A stretch of DNA of 64,000 nucleotides, taken from assembly GCA_016200325.1 (NCBI GenBank), contig JACQEZ010000007.1:62001-126000 (forward strand). The letters run 5' to 3'. A program made the translations under genes and the position numbers. Of this stretch, positions 8,786 to 17,542 are shown in pieces. Source of the stretch: Candidatus Manganitrophaceae bacterium (lineage in GTDB: Bacteria > Nitrospirota > Nitrospiria > SBBL01 > Manganitrophaceae). Numbering within the stretch: position 1 is the stretch's first letter; each line of letters begins with the position of its first letter. Below the pieces are notes generated by a model that saw only the letters and a program-made list of their open reading frames with translations, was not told the DNA's origin and made no database searches.

Positions 8786-9373
8786 ATGAAAAAGAGTTCC
8801 GCTCACACAGAATCAGGCCGGTTCCTGGAAGGAAAGCGGATTTATCTCCGCGAGGTGCGCTCCTCGGATGTCAACGAACGCTACCACCGTTGGATGAATG
8901 ATCCTGAGGTGACCCAGTTTTTGGAGAGCCGGTTCTTTCCGAACTCGCTGGAGAAACTCCAGGAGTATGTCTCCGGAAAACAGGGTGATCGAGATAATAT
9001 TTTTCTTGCGATTATTTTGAAAGAGGGAGAGCGCCACATTGGCAATATCAAACTGGGTCCGATCGAGTGGATTCATCGCATCGCCGATATCGGCGTTCTC
9101 ATCGGTGAGAAAGATTGTTGGGGGAAAGGGTATGCGACCGAGGCGATCCATCTGATCTCTGATTATGCCTTCAACGTTTTGAATCTTCACAAGGTGAACG
9201 CCGGCTGTTACGGTACCAACGAAGGTTCGGCCCGGGCGTTTCAAAAGGCCGGTTTCGTCGTGGAAGGAGTTCGAAAAGGACAATTCTACGCCAATGGCCT
9301 CTATGTCGATGACATTCTATTAGGCTTGATACGACCGGATTGTAATGGGGGAGGCGATTGGCACGATGATTAA
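8786..9373 (+). CDS. pseH: GNAT acetyltransferase, PseH-like
   Basis: A 195-residue GNAT (RimJ/RimL-type) N-acetyltransferase. Motif A, the acetyl-CoA site, is visible as CWGKGYATEAIHLISDYAF; upstream are IYLREVRSSDVNERYHRWMNDP and the core strands IGNIKLGPI and ADIGVLIG. In pseudaminic-acid synthesis PseH acetylates the 4-amino group of the PseC product. The gene sits directly before pseG, overlapping it by 8 bases. A GTG at 8783 is an alternative start 3 bases upstream. Specificity for the Pse intermediate is inferred from context. Confidence 0.8.
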   Translation: MKKSSAHTESGRFLEGKRIYLREVRSSDVNERYHRWMNDPEVTQFLESRFFPNSLEKLQEYVSGKQGDRDNIFLAIILKEGERHIGNIKLGPIEWIHRIADIGVLIGEKDCWGKGYATEAIHLISDYAFNVLNLHKVNAGCYGTNEGSARAFQKAGFVVEGVRKGQFYANGLYVDDILLGLIRPDCNGGGDWHDD

Positions 9374-10355
9374 TGTCTTGATCCTGACGGAAGGAGGCCG
9401 GGACGTCGGTTTCGGCCACATCACACGATGCACGGCGCTCTATCAGGCGTTTGAGGAACGGGGGATTTCTACGGAATTTATCGTGGAAGGGGATGAAAGT
9501 GTGGAAGGGCTTCTTCAGGGGAGGCAATACCGGATCATGCCCTGGCGGAGCGATCTGCAAAAACTTACTTCCTTATTGGAAAGCGCGGAGATCATCGTCA
9601 TCGACTCTTATCTCGCCGGAATCGAGATCTATGAAATCATCTCCAAGAGAGCAAAATATCCGGTCTATATCGACGATTACCAGCGGATCGCCTATCCGAA
9701 GGGGCTGTTGGTGAATGGAACCCTCTATGCGGAGGAGATGGATTATCCTCAGGGAAGCGAGCGGAGTTATCTGTTGGGAAGTCGATATATTCTCCTCCAT
9801 AAGGAATTCTGGAATATTCGGCATGAGGAAGCAAAAGAGACCGTCGGCCGCATTCTGATCACGTTCGGTGGAGACGATGTGAGAGGGCTGACGCCAAAGA
9901 TCATGAAGCTGCTCATTGATGCTTTCCCCGATTGTAAAAAGCGGGTGATTATTGGAAAAGGATTCCGGGAGGTTAACGAGATCGAACGGTTGAAAGACAT
10001 CCATACCGAGCTCGATTATTATCCGGACAGAGAAGGGATGAAGCGGGCCATCCTGGAATCGGATGTCGCCGTCTCGGCAGGAGGCCAAACCCTCTATGAA
10101 CTCGCGAGGGTCGGCGTCCCGGCTGTGTCGATTGCCGTGGCGGAGAATCAATTGAACAATGTGATGGGCTGGGAGCGTGCCGGTTTCATCGACTATGCCG
10201 GATGGTGGGAAAGCCGGATGCTGCTTGAGAGAGTCCTCGCCTCTCTGATTCGATTGAGAGATAAAGGTGAACGGGTGCGAAGAAGCCAGATTGGGAAAAA
10301 ATTGGTCGACGGTGGCGGGAGCGGGCGGGTCCGAGATTTCCTTTTGGGACTTTAG
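9366..10355 (+). CDS. pseG: UDP-2,4-diacetamido-trideoxy-altropyranose hydrolase PseG
   Basis: A 329-residue GT-B-fold hydrolase that removes UDP from the diacetamido sugar before condensation with phosphoenolpyruvate. The N-terminal motif GGRDVGFGHITRC contains His18, equivalent to the catalytic His17 of Campylobacter PseG. The C-terminal nucleotide region AVSAGGQTLYELARVGVPAVSIAV is typical of the MurG/PseG fold. The start at 9366 gives the family N-terminus MINVLILTEGG; a GGGGGAGG box lies 11 bases upstream. The pathway's next enzyme, a PseI/NeuB-type synthase, is not found in the window. Confidence 0.9.
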   Translation: MINVLILTEGGRDVGFGHITRCTALYQAFEERGISTEFIVEGDESVEGLLQGRQYRIMPWRSDLQKLTSLLESAEIIVIDSYLAGIEIYEIISKRAKYPVYIDDYQRIAYPKGLLVNGTLYAEEMDYPQGSERSYLLGSRYILLHKEFWNIRHEEAKETVGRILITFGGDDVRGLTPKIMKLLIDAFPDCKKRVIIGKGFREVNEIERLKDIHTELDYYPDREGMKRAILESDVAVSAGGQTLYELARVGVPAVSIAVAENQLNNVMGWERAGFIDYAGWWESRMLLERVLASLIRLRDKGERVRRSQIGKKLVDGGGSGRVRDFLLGL

Positions 10356-10412
10356 ATCATTTTAGAAGATGACACGGGAGAGCCGACCGGTCAGGAAGGA
10401 AAAACCATCTTT

Positions 10413-11489
10413 ATGATAAAAACGACTATCAAAATCGGACCGATCGATCGGCTGGTCCTCTTCGGGGGAGGCCCGTTGATGGTCGCGTTTGCGAAAGAGG
10501 CGATCAAACGGGGCATCAAACCCACCCTTTTCGCCGTGAAGCGACACTTGGAAGAGGCGTTGGAAGGAGGGATCGGCCCCACGTTAAGAGAGGTGTTGGA
10601 GCAGGAGCAGATCCCTTTCTTTCACGCGGACGATATCAATCGCGCGCCGACGCTTCGGTCCGCCGTTTCAAATGCGACGATCGGTATCGGGATGGGCGAA
10701 GCGTATACCTTTTCGAAGGAGACGATCGCCCTTTTTCAGGGGAGGCTCTTCGATTTCATGACGATCCGGCTGCCGCAATACCGGGGTGGGGCGCATTTTA
10801 CTTGGCAGATCCTTCGAAAGAATCGGATCGGCTGTTGGAATATCCAAGTGATCAATGAGGAGATGGTCCCGGGCGTTTTCGATTCCGGCGAGATCTTAAA
10901 GTCGAGGGAGTATCTCCTCCCGCCGTCGGCCAAGATTCCGAACGACTATTATGATGCCGCGCATGAAGAAGGGCTTAAGCTCTTCTGCGCGTTCCTCGAA
11001 GAAGTCCAGGCCGGGAAAGAATTCGGACTGGCGAAGCTCCAGGAGAACTTCAGCTCCTATTTTCCCAGGCTCCACACCCTCCGGCACGGGTGGATCAACT
11101 GGTCGTGGAGCTGTGATGAAATTGAGACGATGATCGCTGCTTTTGATGACCCCTATCCGGGGGCATCGAGCTATTTAAACGGCCGGCGGGTTTTTCTGAA
11201 ACGGTGCCAGGCCGAGGATAGCGACGGGACATTTCATCCTTTCATGTCGGGGCTGATCTATCGGATCGCCGACCGTTCGGTCTTCGTTGCGACTCGGCAG
11301 GGGGCATTGGTGGTCCGCAAGGTGTCGGACGAAACCGGGGCCGATCTCATTCCCAAACTGAGGGTCGGTCAGCGATTCTTCACGCCGATAAAGACCCTGG
11401 AAGAGGCGATGCAATACAGCGCGGAATATAACGCGGCCGGTCTGGTCGAAGAGCAGGCTACTCGGCGTACGACGGAGGAAGAAGAATGA
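10413..11489 (+). CDS. formyltransferase-fold protein with altered catalytic residues
   Basis: A 358-residue protein resembling methionyl-tRNA/sugar formyltransferases: an N-terminal Rossmann strand (VLFGGGPLMVAFAKEAIKRG), the LPQYRGGAHFTWQIL loop and GVFDSGEIL. In working enzymes the loop is preceded by Asn-x-His (N106, H108 in E. coli Fmt). Here these positions are Asp114 and Met116, while the Asp (D157 in FDSGE) is kept. A C-terminal domain of about 100 residues follows, like the OB-type tail of Fmt relatives. It may be a non-formylating homologue that still binds a nucleotide sugar or folate, or use different chemistry. It overlaps the following gene by 4 bases. Confidence 0.7.
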   Translation: MIKTTIKIGPIDRLVLFGGGPLMVAFAKEAIKRGIKPTLFAVKRHLEEALEGGIGPTLREVLEQEQIPFFHADDINRAPTLRSAVSNATIGIGMGEAYTFSKETIALFQGRLFDFMTIRLPQYRGGAHFTWQILRKNRIGCWNIQVINEEMVPGVFDSGEILKSREYLLPPSAKIPNDYYDAAHEEGLKLFCAFLEEVQAGKEFGLAKLQENFSSYFPRLHTLRHGWINWSWSCDEIETMIAAFDDPYPGASSYLNGRRVFLKRCQAEDSDGTFHPFMSGLIYRIADRSVFVATRQGALVVRKVSDETGADLIPKLRVGQRFFTPIKTLEEAMQYSAEYNAAGLVEEQATRRTTEEEE

Positions 11490-12793
11490 GCGAGATGTTT
11501 GACCTTCTTAAAAAGATCTACCCCCTTCGACTGGCTCCGGTGTCGGAAGACACCGACAAGGCGGCGGAGATTCTCCGCGGAGTCCTGCCGTTTCAGATCC
11601 ATGAATATGCATCGGGGTTGGAGCACAACGGATGGACCGTTCCGCAAAAGTGGAAGGCGGTTCGGGCCGAGATCAAGAAGAACGGAAAGGTCATCTATGA
11701 TGGGATGAAGCATCCGCTGGGGGTGATCGGATATTCCACTTCCTTTACAGGGAAAATTTCTCTCGAAGAGCTCAAGGAGCATCTCTTTTACCACCCGGTC
11801 TTTCCGGAGGCGCTGGTCTATCACTGCGATTATTACTATAAGCCGTGGCGGCGGGACTGGGGGATGTCGATCCCCCATCAGCTTTATAAGGAGCTCGACC
11901 GAGGGGAGTACGAAGTGATCTTGGAGACGGTCGCCGAACCGGGGACGATGAAGGTTCTCGATTATTTTCTGGAAGGAGAGACGCAGGAGACGATTCTCTT
12001 CAACGCGCATGATTGCCACGCGGGGCAGGCGAACGATGATGTCTCCGGAATCGTGGTGACGGTGGAGATCATGAAGCGATTGGCCCAGAGAAAGAAGAGA
12101 AGATACAGCTATCGGGCGATCATCGCGCCGGAGCACTTGGGAACCGTTTTTTATCTGGAGAATCTCCCCGAGAAGGTCGTGAAGACATTTCGGGGAGGGA
12201 TGTTCCTCGAAATGCTCGGCCATCAAAACCGATTCGCTCTTCAGAAATCGTTCACCGGAGAGAGTCTGATCGACAAGGCGGCGAAGGTCTATCTCGCGCG
12301 TCATTTCTCCGACTTCCACGAAGCCGATTTCAGAAAAGTGGTCGGCAACGACGAGACGGTCTGGGAGGCCCCCGGTTTCGAGATTCCCTTTATTTCGCTC
12401 TCCCGGGCCCATCCGATGTATCCGGAGTACCACTCCAGTCTCGACGACGAGCGGATCATTTTCGAGGACAAGTTGGAGGAAGCGGTCCAGGCCGTCTCAG
12501 GGATTCTCGAGATCCTCGAGACGAATACAACATTGAAGCGCCACTTCAAAGGGCTCGTCGCCCTGAGCAACCCGAAGTATGATCTTTACATCTCGACGGC
12601 CGATCCGAGCATCCGTCCGACGGTGGCCGAAGATCAAAAAAAATGGAACTACCTGATGGATTGTCTCTGCCGGTATTTTGATGAAAAGACGACCCTGCTC
12701 GATATCGCGATGAAGCATGAGATCGATTACGCCAAGCTCTATCAATATGTCAAAAAGTATGAGGAAAAAGGGCTGGTCTCTTTAAGTAAGTAA
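11486..12793 (+). CDS. DUF4910 M28-like aminopeptidase-fold protein
   Basis: A 435-residue protein of the DUF4910/DUF2172 group found in surface-polysaccharide loci. The segment FNAHDCHAGQANDDVSG (H175, H178, D184) parallels the zinc site of M28 peptidases, followed by APEHLGTVFYL (Glu/His) and SLSRAHPMYPEYHSSLDD (late His). The last ~80 residues look like a winged helix (MKHEIDYAKLYQYVKKYEEKGLVSL). No signal peptide is present. Amide hydrolysis, for example deacylation of an N-acylated sugar, would suit the cluster, but this is inference and the family has no firm function known to me. Confidence 0.75.
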   Translation: MSEMFDLLKKIYPLRLAPVSEDTDKAAEILRGVLPFQIHEYASGLEHNGWTVPQKWKAVRAEIKKNGKVIYDGMKHPLGVIGYSTSFTGKISLEELKEHLFYHPVFPEALVYHCDYYYKPWRRDWGMSIPHQLYKELDRGEYEVILETVAEPGTMKVLDYFLEGETQETILFNAHDCHAGQANDDVSGIVVTVEIMKRLAQRKKRRYSYRAIIAPEHLGTVFYLENLPEKVVKTFRGGMFLEMLGHQNRFALQKSFTGESLIDKAAKVYLARHFSDFHEADFRKVVGNDETVWEAPGFEIPFISLSRAHPMYPEYHSSLDDERIIFEDKLEEAVQAVSGILEILETNTTLKRHFKGLVALSNPKYDLYISTADPSIRPTVAEDQKKWNYLMDCLCRYFDEKTTLLDIAMKHEIDYAKLYQYVKKYEEKGLVSLSK

Positions 12794-12872
12794 CAGCGTG
12801 TTGAGAATTCTCAATGGCCATTTCCGAACGTCTAAGCAGAATGATGATCTGAAACACAAAAGGAAGGGCACT

Positions 12873-13649
12873 GTGACGAATCAAGAAATTGTTCGGCGGC
12901 TGCTGGATGGCGGATCATTAAGAACATTTATGATTCCCGATGACGCGATGGCGTCCAACCGACCTGAACATATCGAGACGTATGACCTGCCGCATGTCAT
13001 TATCAATGGAGATTCTTTTTGGGGAAAATCGGAGACGGCCCATCTGTTTCATGCGGTGGGATCGGAAGGGCGGGGAGAGGTGGCCTTCGCCTACTCCAAT
13101 ATCGGTCCGATTTTTTGCAGCTTCAACCCCTTTACCCGCGGGGCGAGGCTCATGAGTAAAAAAAGATACAAAAGGCATGAATGGATCGTCAGAGATCAGT
13201 TCAGGCTGGTTTGGGATTCGGAGAAAGAGGGGTCGATCGATGAGATAAAGAGGGAGATAGAATCGGGTTCTAAGTTCAAGATCGCCATGCTCGATTCGGA
13301 GGGGGTCTGGAATCTCCATCCGGTCGATCTGCCGATGTATTATCCGGAGGAAGGTGTATTCGAGTTCAAAACGGTCTCAGATCAATACCCGACCTTTTTC
13401 CGATATCCGAAACAGACGGAGGAGCTCCTTCAAAGATATCCCGACTTCTTCAGTCATCGGCCCGAAGAGGACGAGCCCGGGTTCATTCGATTGAATGAGT
13501 GTCAGCGGTTCTATTCTTTTTATTCCGTCCGCTCCGGCGGGGATTATTATAATTTCTTTGATATTCCGAGGAAGACGGTACAACGGTATCAGCGGTTGAA
13601 GGTGTTCGCTGATACTTTTCAGGACCGGTCCCAAAATGATCGAATTTGA
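12873..13649 (+). CDS. hypothetical protein in nonulosonate cluster
   Basis: Not recognised. About 258 residues from the GTG at 12873, which has AGGAAGGG 4 bases upstream; the frame is open back to a GTG at 12798, which has no ribosome site. The protein is soluble-looking, acidic and aromatic-rich with clusters such as HVIINGDSFWGKSE, CSFNPFTRGARLMSKKRYKRHEW and RLNECQRFYSFYSVRSGGDYYNFFDIP. No membrane segment, signal peptide or known motif is seen. It lies between the DUF4910 gene and a tetratricopeptide-like gene on the same strand, so it probably belongs to the sugar or glycosylation operon. Confidence 0.6.
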   Translation: MTNQEIVRRLLDGGSLRTFMIPDDAMASNRPEHIETYDLPHVIINGDSFWGKSETAHLFHAVGSEGRGEVAFAYSNIGPIFCSFNPFTRGARLMSKKRYKRHEWIVRDQFRLVWDSEKEGSIDEIKREIESGSKFKIAMLDSEGVWNLHPVDLPMYYPEEGVFEFKTVSDQYPTFFRYPKQTEELLQRYPDFFSHRPEEDEPGFIRLNECQRFYSFYSVRSGGDYYNFFDIPRKTVQRYQRLKVFADTFQDRSQNDRI

Positions 13650-13779
13650 AGCGGAACTTTGAGTCAGATGATTTAAATGAAGGGCTCCGGAATGTCTCGG
13701 AGCGGTTCTTGGAAGAAATCGAAGGTCCACATTCAAAAAGAGAACGCCGCTGACCGGGGCGTTGTCGAAGGGACATCAG

Positions 13780-14343
13780 ATGACGACTGAATCATATGCG
13801 GCCAATTATCAATCGGCCCTCTCTTATCTCAAGTTGAATTTAAAGGATCCGGCCAAAGAGACGTTAAAGAGGGCGCTCGCGCAGGTCTCCCAGGACGATA
13901 TGCGGGAAGACAATCCGGTCTATTTGGGAATCGTCTCGACCCTTGCCTTTTTATCGCTGGAACAAGCCGATTTCAAGAGGGCCTGCCAATATGTCGACCA
14001 GGGGCTTTCGGCCAAAAAAGACCATCTCGACCTCCTCTTTCTCAAGGCGCTTCTCCTGATGGATCAAAAAAGATATGACGAAATGCTCGAGACGATTATC
14101 CATTACTTGTTGGCGAAGGGAAGTGGGGAAGAGACGGTGTATGGGTATCGATATGCCCATGAGGGAGCGCTAAAAGAGGTCTATGAAAATCTGATTCCGA
14201 CTTCTTATCGCCTTGCGCTTCAGCAGGCCGAGATAAGAGAATTGGTCCAGAAGTTATCTCAGGCGGCCCAAAGTGAATGGCTCAAAAAAGCGCATGAAGT
14301 GATGATTCAGGTCGACGGCCAACGAAATCAACAGGAGCACTGA
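13780..14343 (+). CDS. TPR-like hypothetical protein
   Basis: A 187-residue helical protein with tetratricopeptide-like periodicity (NYQSALSYLKLNLKDPAKETLKRAL, FLSLEQADFKRACQYVDQGL, LLFLKALLLMDQKRYDEML). The ATG at 13780 follows a CGAAGGGA box; in-frame codons upstream lack one. The stop overlaps the next start (TGATG at 14341-14345), implying coupling to the putative glycosyltransferase. TPR domains commonly present protein substrates to glycosyltransferases, so a flagellin-docking role is possible but unproven. Confidence 0.65.
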   Translation: MTTESYAANYQSALSYLKLNLKDPAKETLKRALAQVSQDDMREDNPVYLGIVSTLAFLSLEQADFKRACQYVDQGLSAKKDHLDLLFLKALLLMDQKRYDEMLETIIHYLLAKGSGEETVYGYRYAHEGALKEVYENLIPTSYRLALQQAEIRELVQKLSQAAQSEWLKKAHEVMIQVDGQRNQQEH

Positions 14344-15527
14344 TGAAAAAGGTGTTACTTCCCATCGGCGATAGAGATTATGAAACCACTCAAGGGAGAG
14401 TCACGCATTTAATTCAGTCGTTGTCGAAGACGTTTCGAGTCGAAGCGATCACGAATTCCAAAACGGTTTATGACGACATTCAGAAAAGGCTCAGTTCGAA
14501 TCCGAACCTGACGGTCGCCTATGTCGAGCCAAAGTTTCTTCCGCTCGATTTTGACTACCGCGACAATCTCGCAAAAATATTCGTGCAATACACCGATGAT
14601 CTCTACCTTCCGAACACCGACTTCAAAATATGGAAGGCCGCCGCGTTTGATGACTTTTGGGGGCATATCTCGACCTGCTCGTTTCCCGAAATCCAAGCGG
14701 TCGACGCCGATGTGATGATGATTCCATTGATGTCCCACGATGATTCGCCCTGGGAGGAGACCGATACCTTTTACACCACTTTGCTGTTTATGGCGAAGGA
14801 AGCGGGGGTCAAGGTTGTCGGCTATCAACTTTATCCCGTCTTTAGCGGTGTCAAATTAATGCCTAAGTTGATGGATGCAATTCTCGTTCGAAGAGAATTT
14901 GAAAGGGAATTCCATATCAAGATGGGGATGCCTCCCGACAACGTTCATCTGTTGACGGAGGAGAAGGATATCTACTCTCTTTCCACCATCGAGGATGTTT
15001 ACAAAAACCACCTCTACAACTCTAAGGTGGAAGTCAGTCGGGATCAGTTGGCCGTCGTCGTCTGCAATCACGGGAAACTCAGGCCGCAAATCATTGAAAT
15101 CTTCAAGGCCATTGAGGAGTCGAAAATTCCGACGGTGCTGTTTTTGATCAAACGGGACTTCGTCATTCGGGAATTAAAGGAAGACGAGATCATCAAAGAT
15201 CTTTTCTTTGATCCGATCAAAAAGATCGGCTGCCAATTTTATTTGGTGGAGCAGCAGAGTTTGGTCCCAATTGCGATGAGCGCCGATGTGGTGATTTCCC
15301 CGTCTTATGTGGTCCCCTTAGAGTTTGCGGCGCGATACGACATTGCGGCGTGGGTCTATAACCGTTGCTACGATCCCCATCCGGATGTGAACGGCGTGAA
15401 ATTCATGAATCGTCTGGAGGATCTTAAGCTCGCCTTAAAAAAAGCCTATGAGACCAAGAAGAAGAGGGTTGGGGTCGCCGATGTGTTAAACCATCTCACA
15501 AGGAATTTCCATGAAGTTAAAAAATAA
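14343..15527 (+). CDS. putative GT-B-type glycosyltransferase
   Basis: A 394-residue protein with two Rossmann-like halves: KKVLLPIGDRDYETTQGRVTHLIQSL at the N-terminus and QLAVVVCNHGKLRPQIIEIFKAI in the second half, then VVISPSYVVPLEFAARYDIAAWVYN, where a nucleotide-sugar site would sit in GT-B enzymes. No family could be named with certainty. It overlaps the TPR gene at one end and the large fused glycosyltransferase by 17 bases at the other. The position immediately before csrA-fliW-flagellin makes transfer of a sugar to flagellin a reasonable guess. Confidence 0.5.
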   Translation: MKKVLLPIGDRDYETTQGRVTHLIQSLSKTFRVEAITNSKTVYDDIQKRLSSNPNLTVAYVEPKFLPLDFDYRDNLAKIFVQYTDDLYLPNTDFKIWKAAAFDDFWGHISTCSFPEIQAVDADVMMIPLMSHDDSPWEETDTFYTTLLFMAKEAGVKVVGYQLYPVFSGVKLMPKLMDAILVRREFEREFHIKMGMPPDNVHLLTEEKDIYSLSTIEDVYKNHLYNSKVEVSRDQLAVVVCNHGKLRPQIIEIFKAIEESKIPTVLFLIKRDFVIRELKEDEIIKDLFFDPIKKIGCQFYLVEQQSLVPIAMSADVVISPSYVVPLEFAARYDIAAWVYNRCYDPHPDVNGVKFMNRLEDLKLALKKAYETKKKRVGVADVLNHLTRNFHEVKK

Positions 15528-17526
15528 AAAGATCGCTTGTTTTCTGGCGCTCCCGCATCATACCCGTTTTTTCATCCCGCTCAGAGAGGAGGTTAAGAAG
15601 GAGGGAGGAGAAATCTCATTCATCGTCCCCTTGTCGGACTATCCCTTTGAGAGAGATTTGATCAAGCGAAACCTCTCCTTTCGGTATTTTACCGACTACA
15701 TGACGGAAGACGTGCGAAGAAAGGTGCGAGAGACCCACATGGCGCTGTCGGATCTCTGGAAGAACACCGTTTATAAATGGGATGGTTTCGGCCGATGGTC
15801 CTTGTTCAAGCAGGCATGGTTTTTCGATTCACTCGTCGAGGAGTACTTCTGCATGGAGAAGTATATCGAGGTTGAAAAACCCGACATGTTCATCGCCCAC
15901 CATGAATGTAATCGATGGGGGCAGATCATTGGGGATCTGGCCCGGAAAAAAAAGGTTCCGTTTGTGACCTTTCAGGAAGGGGACTACTACAACGACTATA
16001 TCGGATTCGTCGTCCATACCGAGTACTCTGATGTCGATTTGTTGTGGGGGAATAAGACGAAGGAGGTCTTAAAGGGGTATCGCTGTTCGGACGACAAAAT
16101 GTTTTTGATCGGAAACACGCATATCGACAGTGCCATTAAGACGTATGGTTCCCCGGAAGCGGTGCACAAACTCAAGAAGGAGCTTTCCATCCCGCAGGAC
16201 AAGAAGGTGATTCTTTTCCTGGTCGATATTAAATATGGAGGGATTGCCGATCGGGAGGTCTGGATGCAGTTCTTAAAGGGCTTGGACCAGCTCGATTCGG
16301 AAGCGGTTCTTATTTTTAAGTGGCATCCGAACGTGTTTCAAGGAGCCTATGAAAAAGTTGAGGAGATGTTTAAGGAGATCTTTCCGTCGGCCATTCTTTA
16401 TTACATGTACGATCCTTATAAACTCATTGCCGTCTCGGACTATTGTGTGACGTTGGGAAAGACCACCTTGGCGATCGAGGCGGTCGCCTTCGGAAAACCG
16501 CTCTTTGCCCTTCCGACATCGGATACCTTGGATGACTATTATGTCAATATGGGAATCGCGCAAACCGCCTTTCCCCCTGGAAATTGGTCGAATCTGCTGA
16601 ATACCATTAAAAACGGCGTCCCGCCGGAGGTGTCGGAAAAGGTGGATCAGTATCTGAAGGAGTATTTTTATCGGCTTGACGGTCGATCCGTCGAGAGGGC
16701 CATTGAAGTAATGGGGACAATTTTTAATGCGAGAAATGGGCGCGCAAAACCGAAACGCCTCAAGCCGCAAAAGACGATTGCACACCGCGTCAGCATAATC
16801 GTCCCTTCCGGCACCGATCCGGAAGCGCTTTTAGCAACAATGACATCGCTCGCGCAAAATGTCCAATGGCCCGATTGGGAAGTCGTGGTGGTCGTGAACG
16901 ATAAGGAGATGAAACGATTCCTCCCTGCTTTCTCCGGTGATGTGCGGTTGGTAGAGGTGCAGGATGACCGACTCCCGTTTCTTTACAATCTGGGGGCGGA
17001 GCATTCCACCGGCGACCGGCTTATTTTTATGAAGCCGGGGGTTCTCTACGTCAAAGGAGCCGGTTTTGAAGATGCCATTCAGGCCGGTGTCGCAGGAGTA
17101 CCGATCCGGAATATCGACCTGACCGCCTATTGTCTCGGAATGGCATTTGATTTCAACGCGGCCCCTTATCGGATCACGTCTGAGGGCCCGGCGCCATCTC
17201 AGCGTCCCGAGTTTGTGGGAGGGGGGATCATCGGCATCGCGCGGGTTCTTTTCGAATCGCTCGGAGGATTTGATGAAGGGATTTCGAATCATCTGACCGA
17301 GGTCGATTTTTGCCTTTCAGCAAGGGAGAAGGGTCATCCCGCACAATATCTTCCTGAATGTCTTGGCATTCTGTTTAGAGAGTCTTTCAATCAGACTTCT
17401 GGTGATGAAGTCTCCGATTCGGATGAGGTTTGGAAGCGGAGGGTCCAGTTTTTTGCGAAATGGGTCGGACAGCTTCCGAAAGATGAAGATTTTATCCACT
17501 TCGCAAAGGATTTGCTGAAGGTTTGA
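15511..17526 (+). CDS. fused GT-B-like/GT2-like glycosyltransferase
   Basis: A 671-residue protein. Residues about 1-410 resemble CDP-glycerol/UDP-GlcNAc-epimerase-like GT-B proteins (KIACFLALPHHTRFFIPL, FIAHHECNRWGQIIGDLARK, FKWHPNVFQGAYE, VTLGKTTLAIEAVAFGKPLFALP). After a short basic linker, residues about 425-660 resemble a GT2 GT-A domain (RVSIIVPSGTDPEALLATMTS, EHSTGDRLIFMKPGVLY, GGFDEGISNHLTEVDFC). In the second domain the usual DxD is not obvious, with DRLIFMKPG where GT2 enzymes often have DDD or DAD, so it may be degenerate. No membrane segments. It ends 16 bases before csrA. Confidence 0.65.
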   Translation: MKLKNKKIACFLALPHHTRFFIPLREEVKKEGGEISFIVPLSDYPFERDLIKRNLSFRYFTDYMTEDVRRKVRETHMALSDLWKNTVYKWDGFGRWSLFKQAWFFDSLVEEYFCMEKYIEVEKPDMFIAHHECNRWGQIIGDLARKKKVPFVTFQEGDYYNDYIGFVVHTEYSDVDLLWGNKTKEVLKGYRCSDDKMFLIGNTHIDSAIKTYGSPEAVHKLKKELSIPQDKKVILFLVDIKYGGIADREVWMQFLKGLDQLDSEAVLIFKWHPNVFQGAYEKVEEMFKEIFPSAILYYMYDPYKLIAVSDYCVTLGKTTLAIEAVAFGKPLFALPTSDTLDDYYVNMGIAQTAFPPGNWSNLLNTIKNGVPPEVSEKVDQYLKEYFYRLDGRSVERAIEVMGTIFNARNGRAKPKRLKPQKTIAHRVSIIVPSGTDPEALLATMTSLAQNVQWPDWEVVVVVNDKEMKRFLPAFSGDVRLVEVQDDRLPFLYNLGAEHSTGDRLIFMKPGVLYVKGAGFEDAIQAGVAGVPIRNIDLTAYCLGMAFDFNAAPYRITSEGPAPSQRPEFVGGGIIGIARVLFESLGGFDEGISNHLTEVDFCLSAREKGHPAQYLPECLGILFRESFNQTSGDEVSDSDEVWKRRVQFFAKWVGQLPKDEDFIHFAKDLLKV

Positions 17527-17542
17527 TGCGGGAGCGCTTCTT

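Noticed and set aside
11369-12433. 354-residue minus-strand open frame
   Set aside because: Antisense of the DUF4910 gene, arginine/histidine-rich shadow composition.
13646-13753. 35-codon TTG-started frame with protein-like sequence
   Set aside because: No ribosome site and rare start; too little support.
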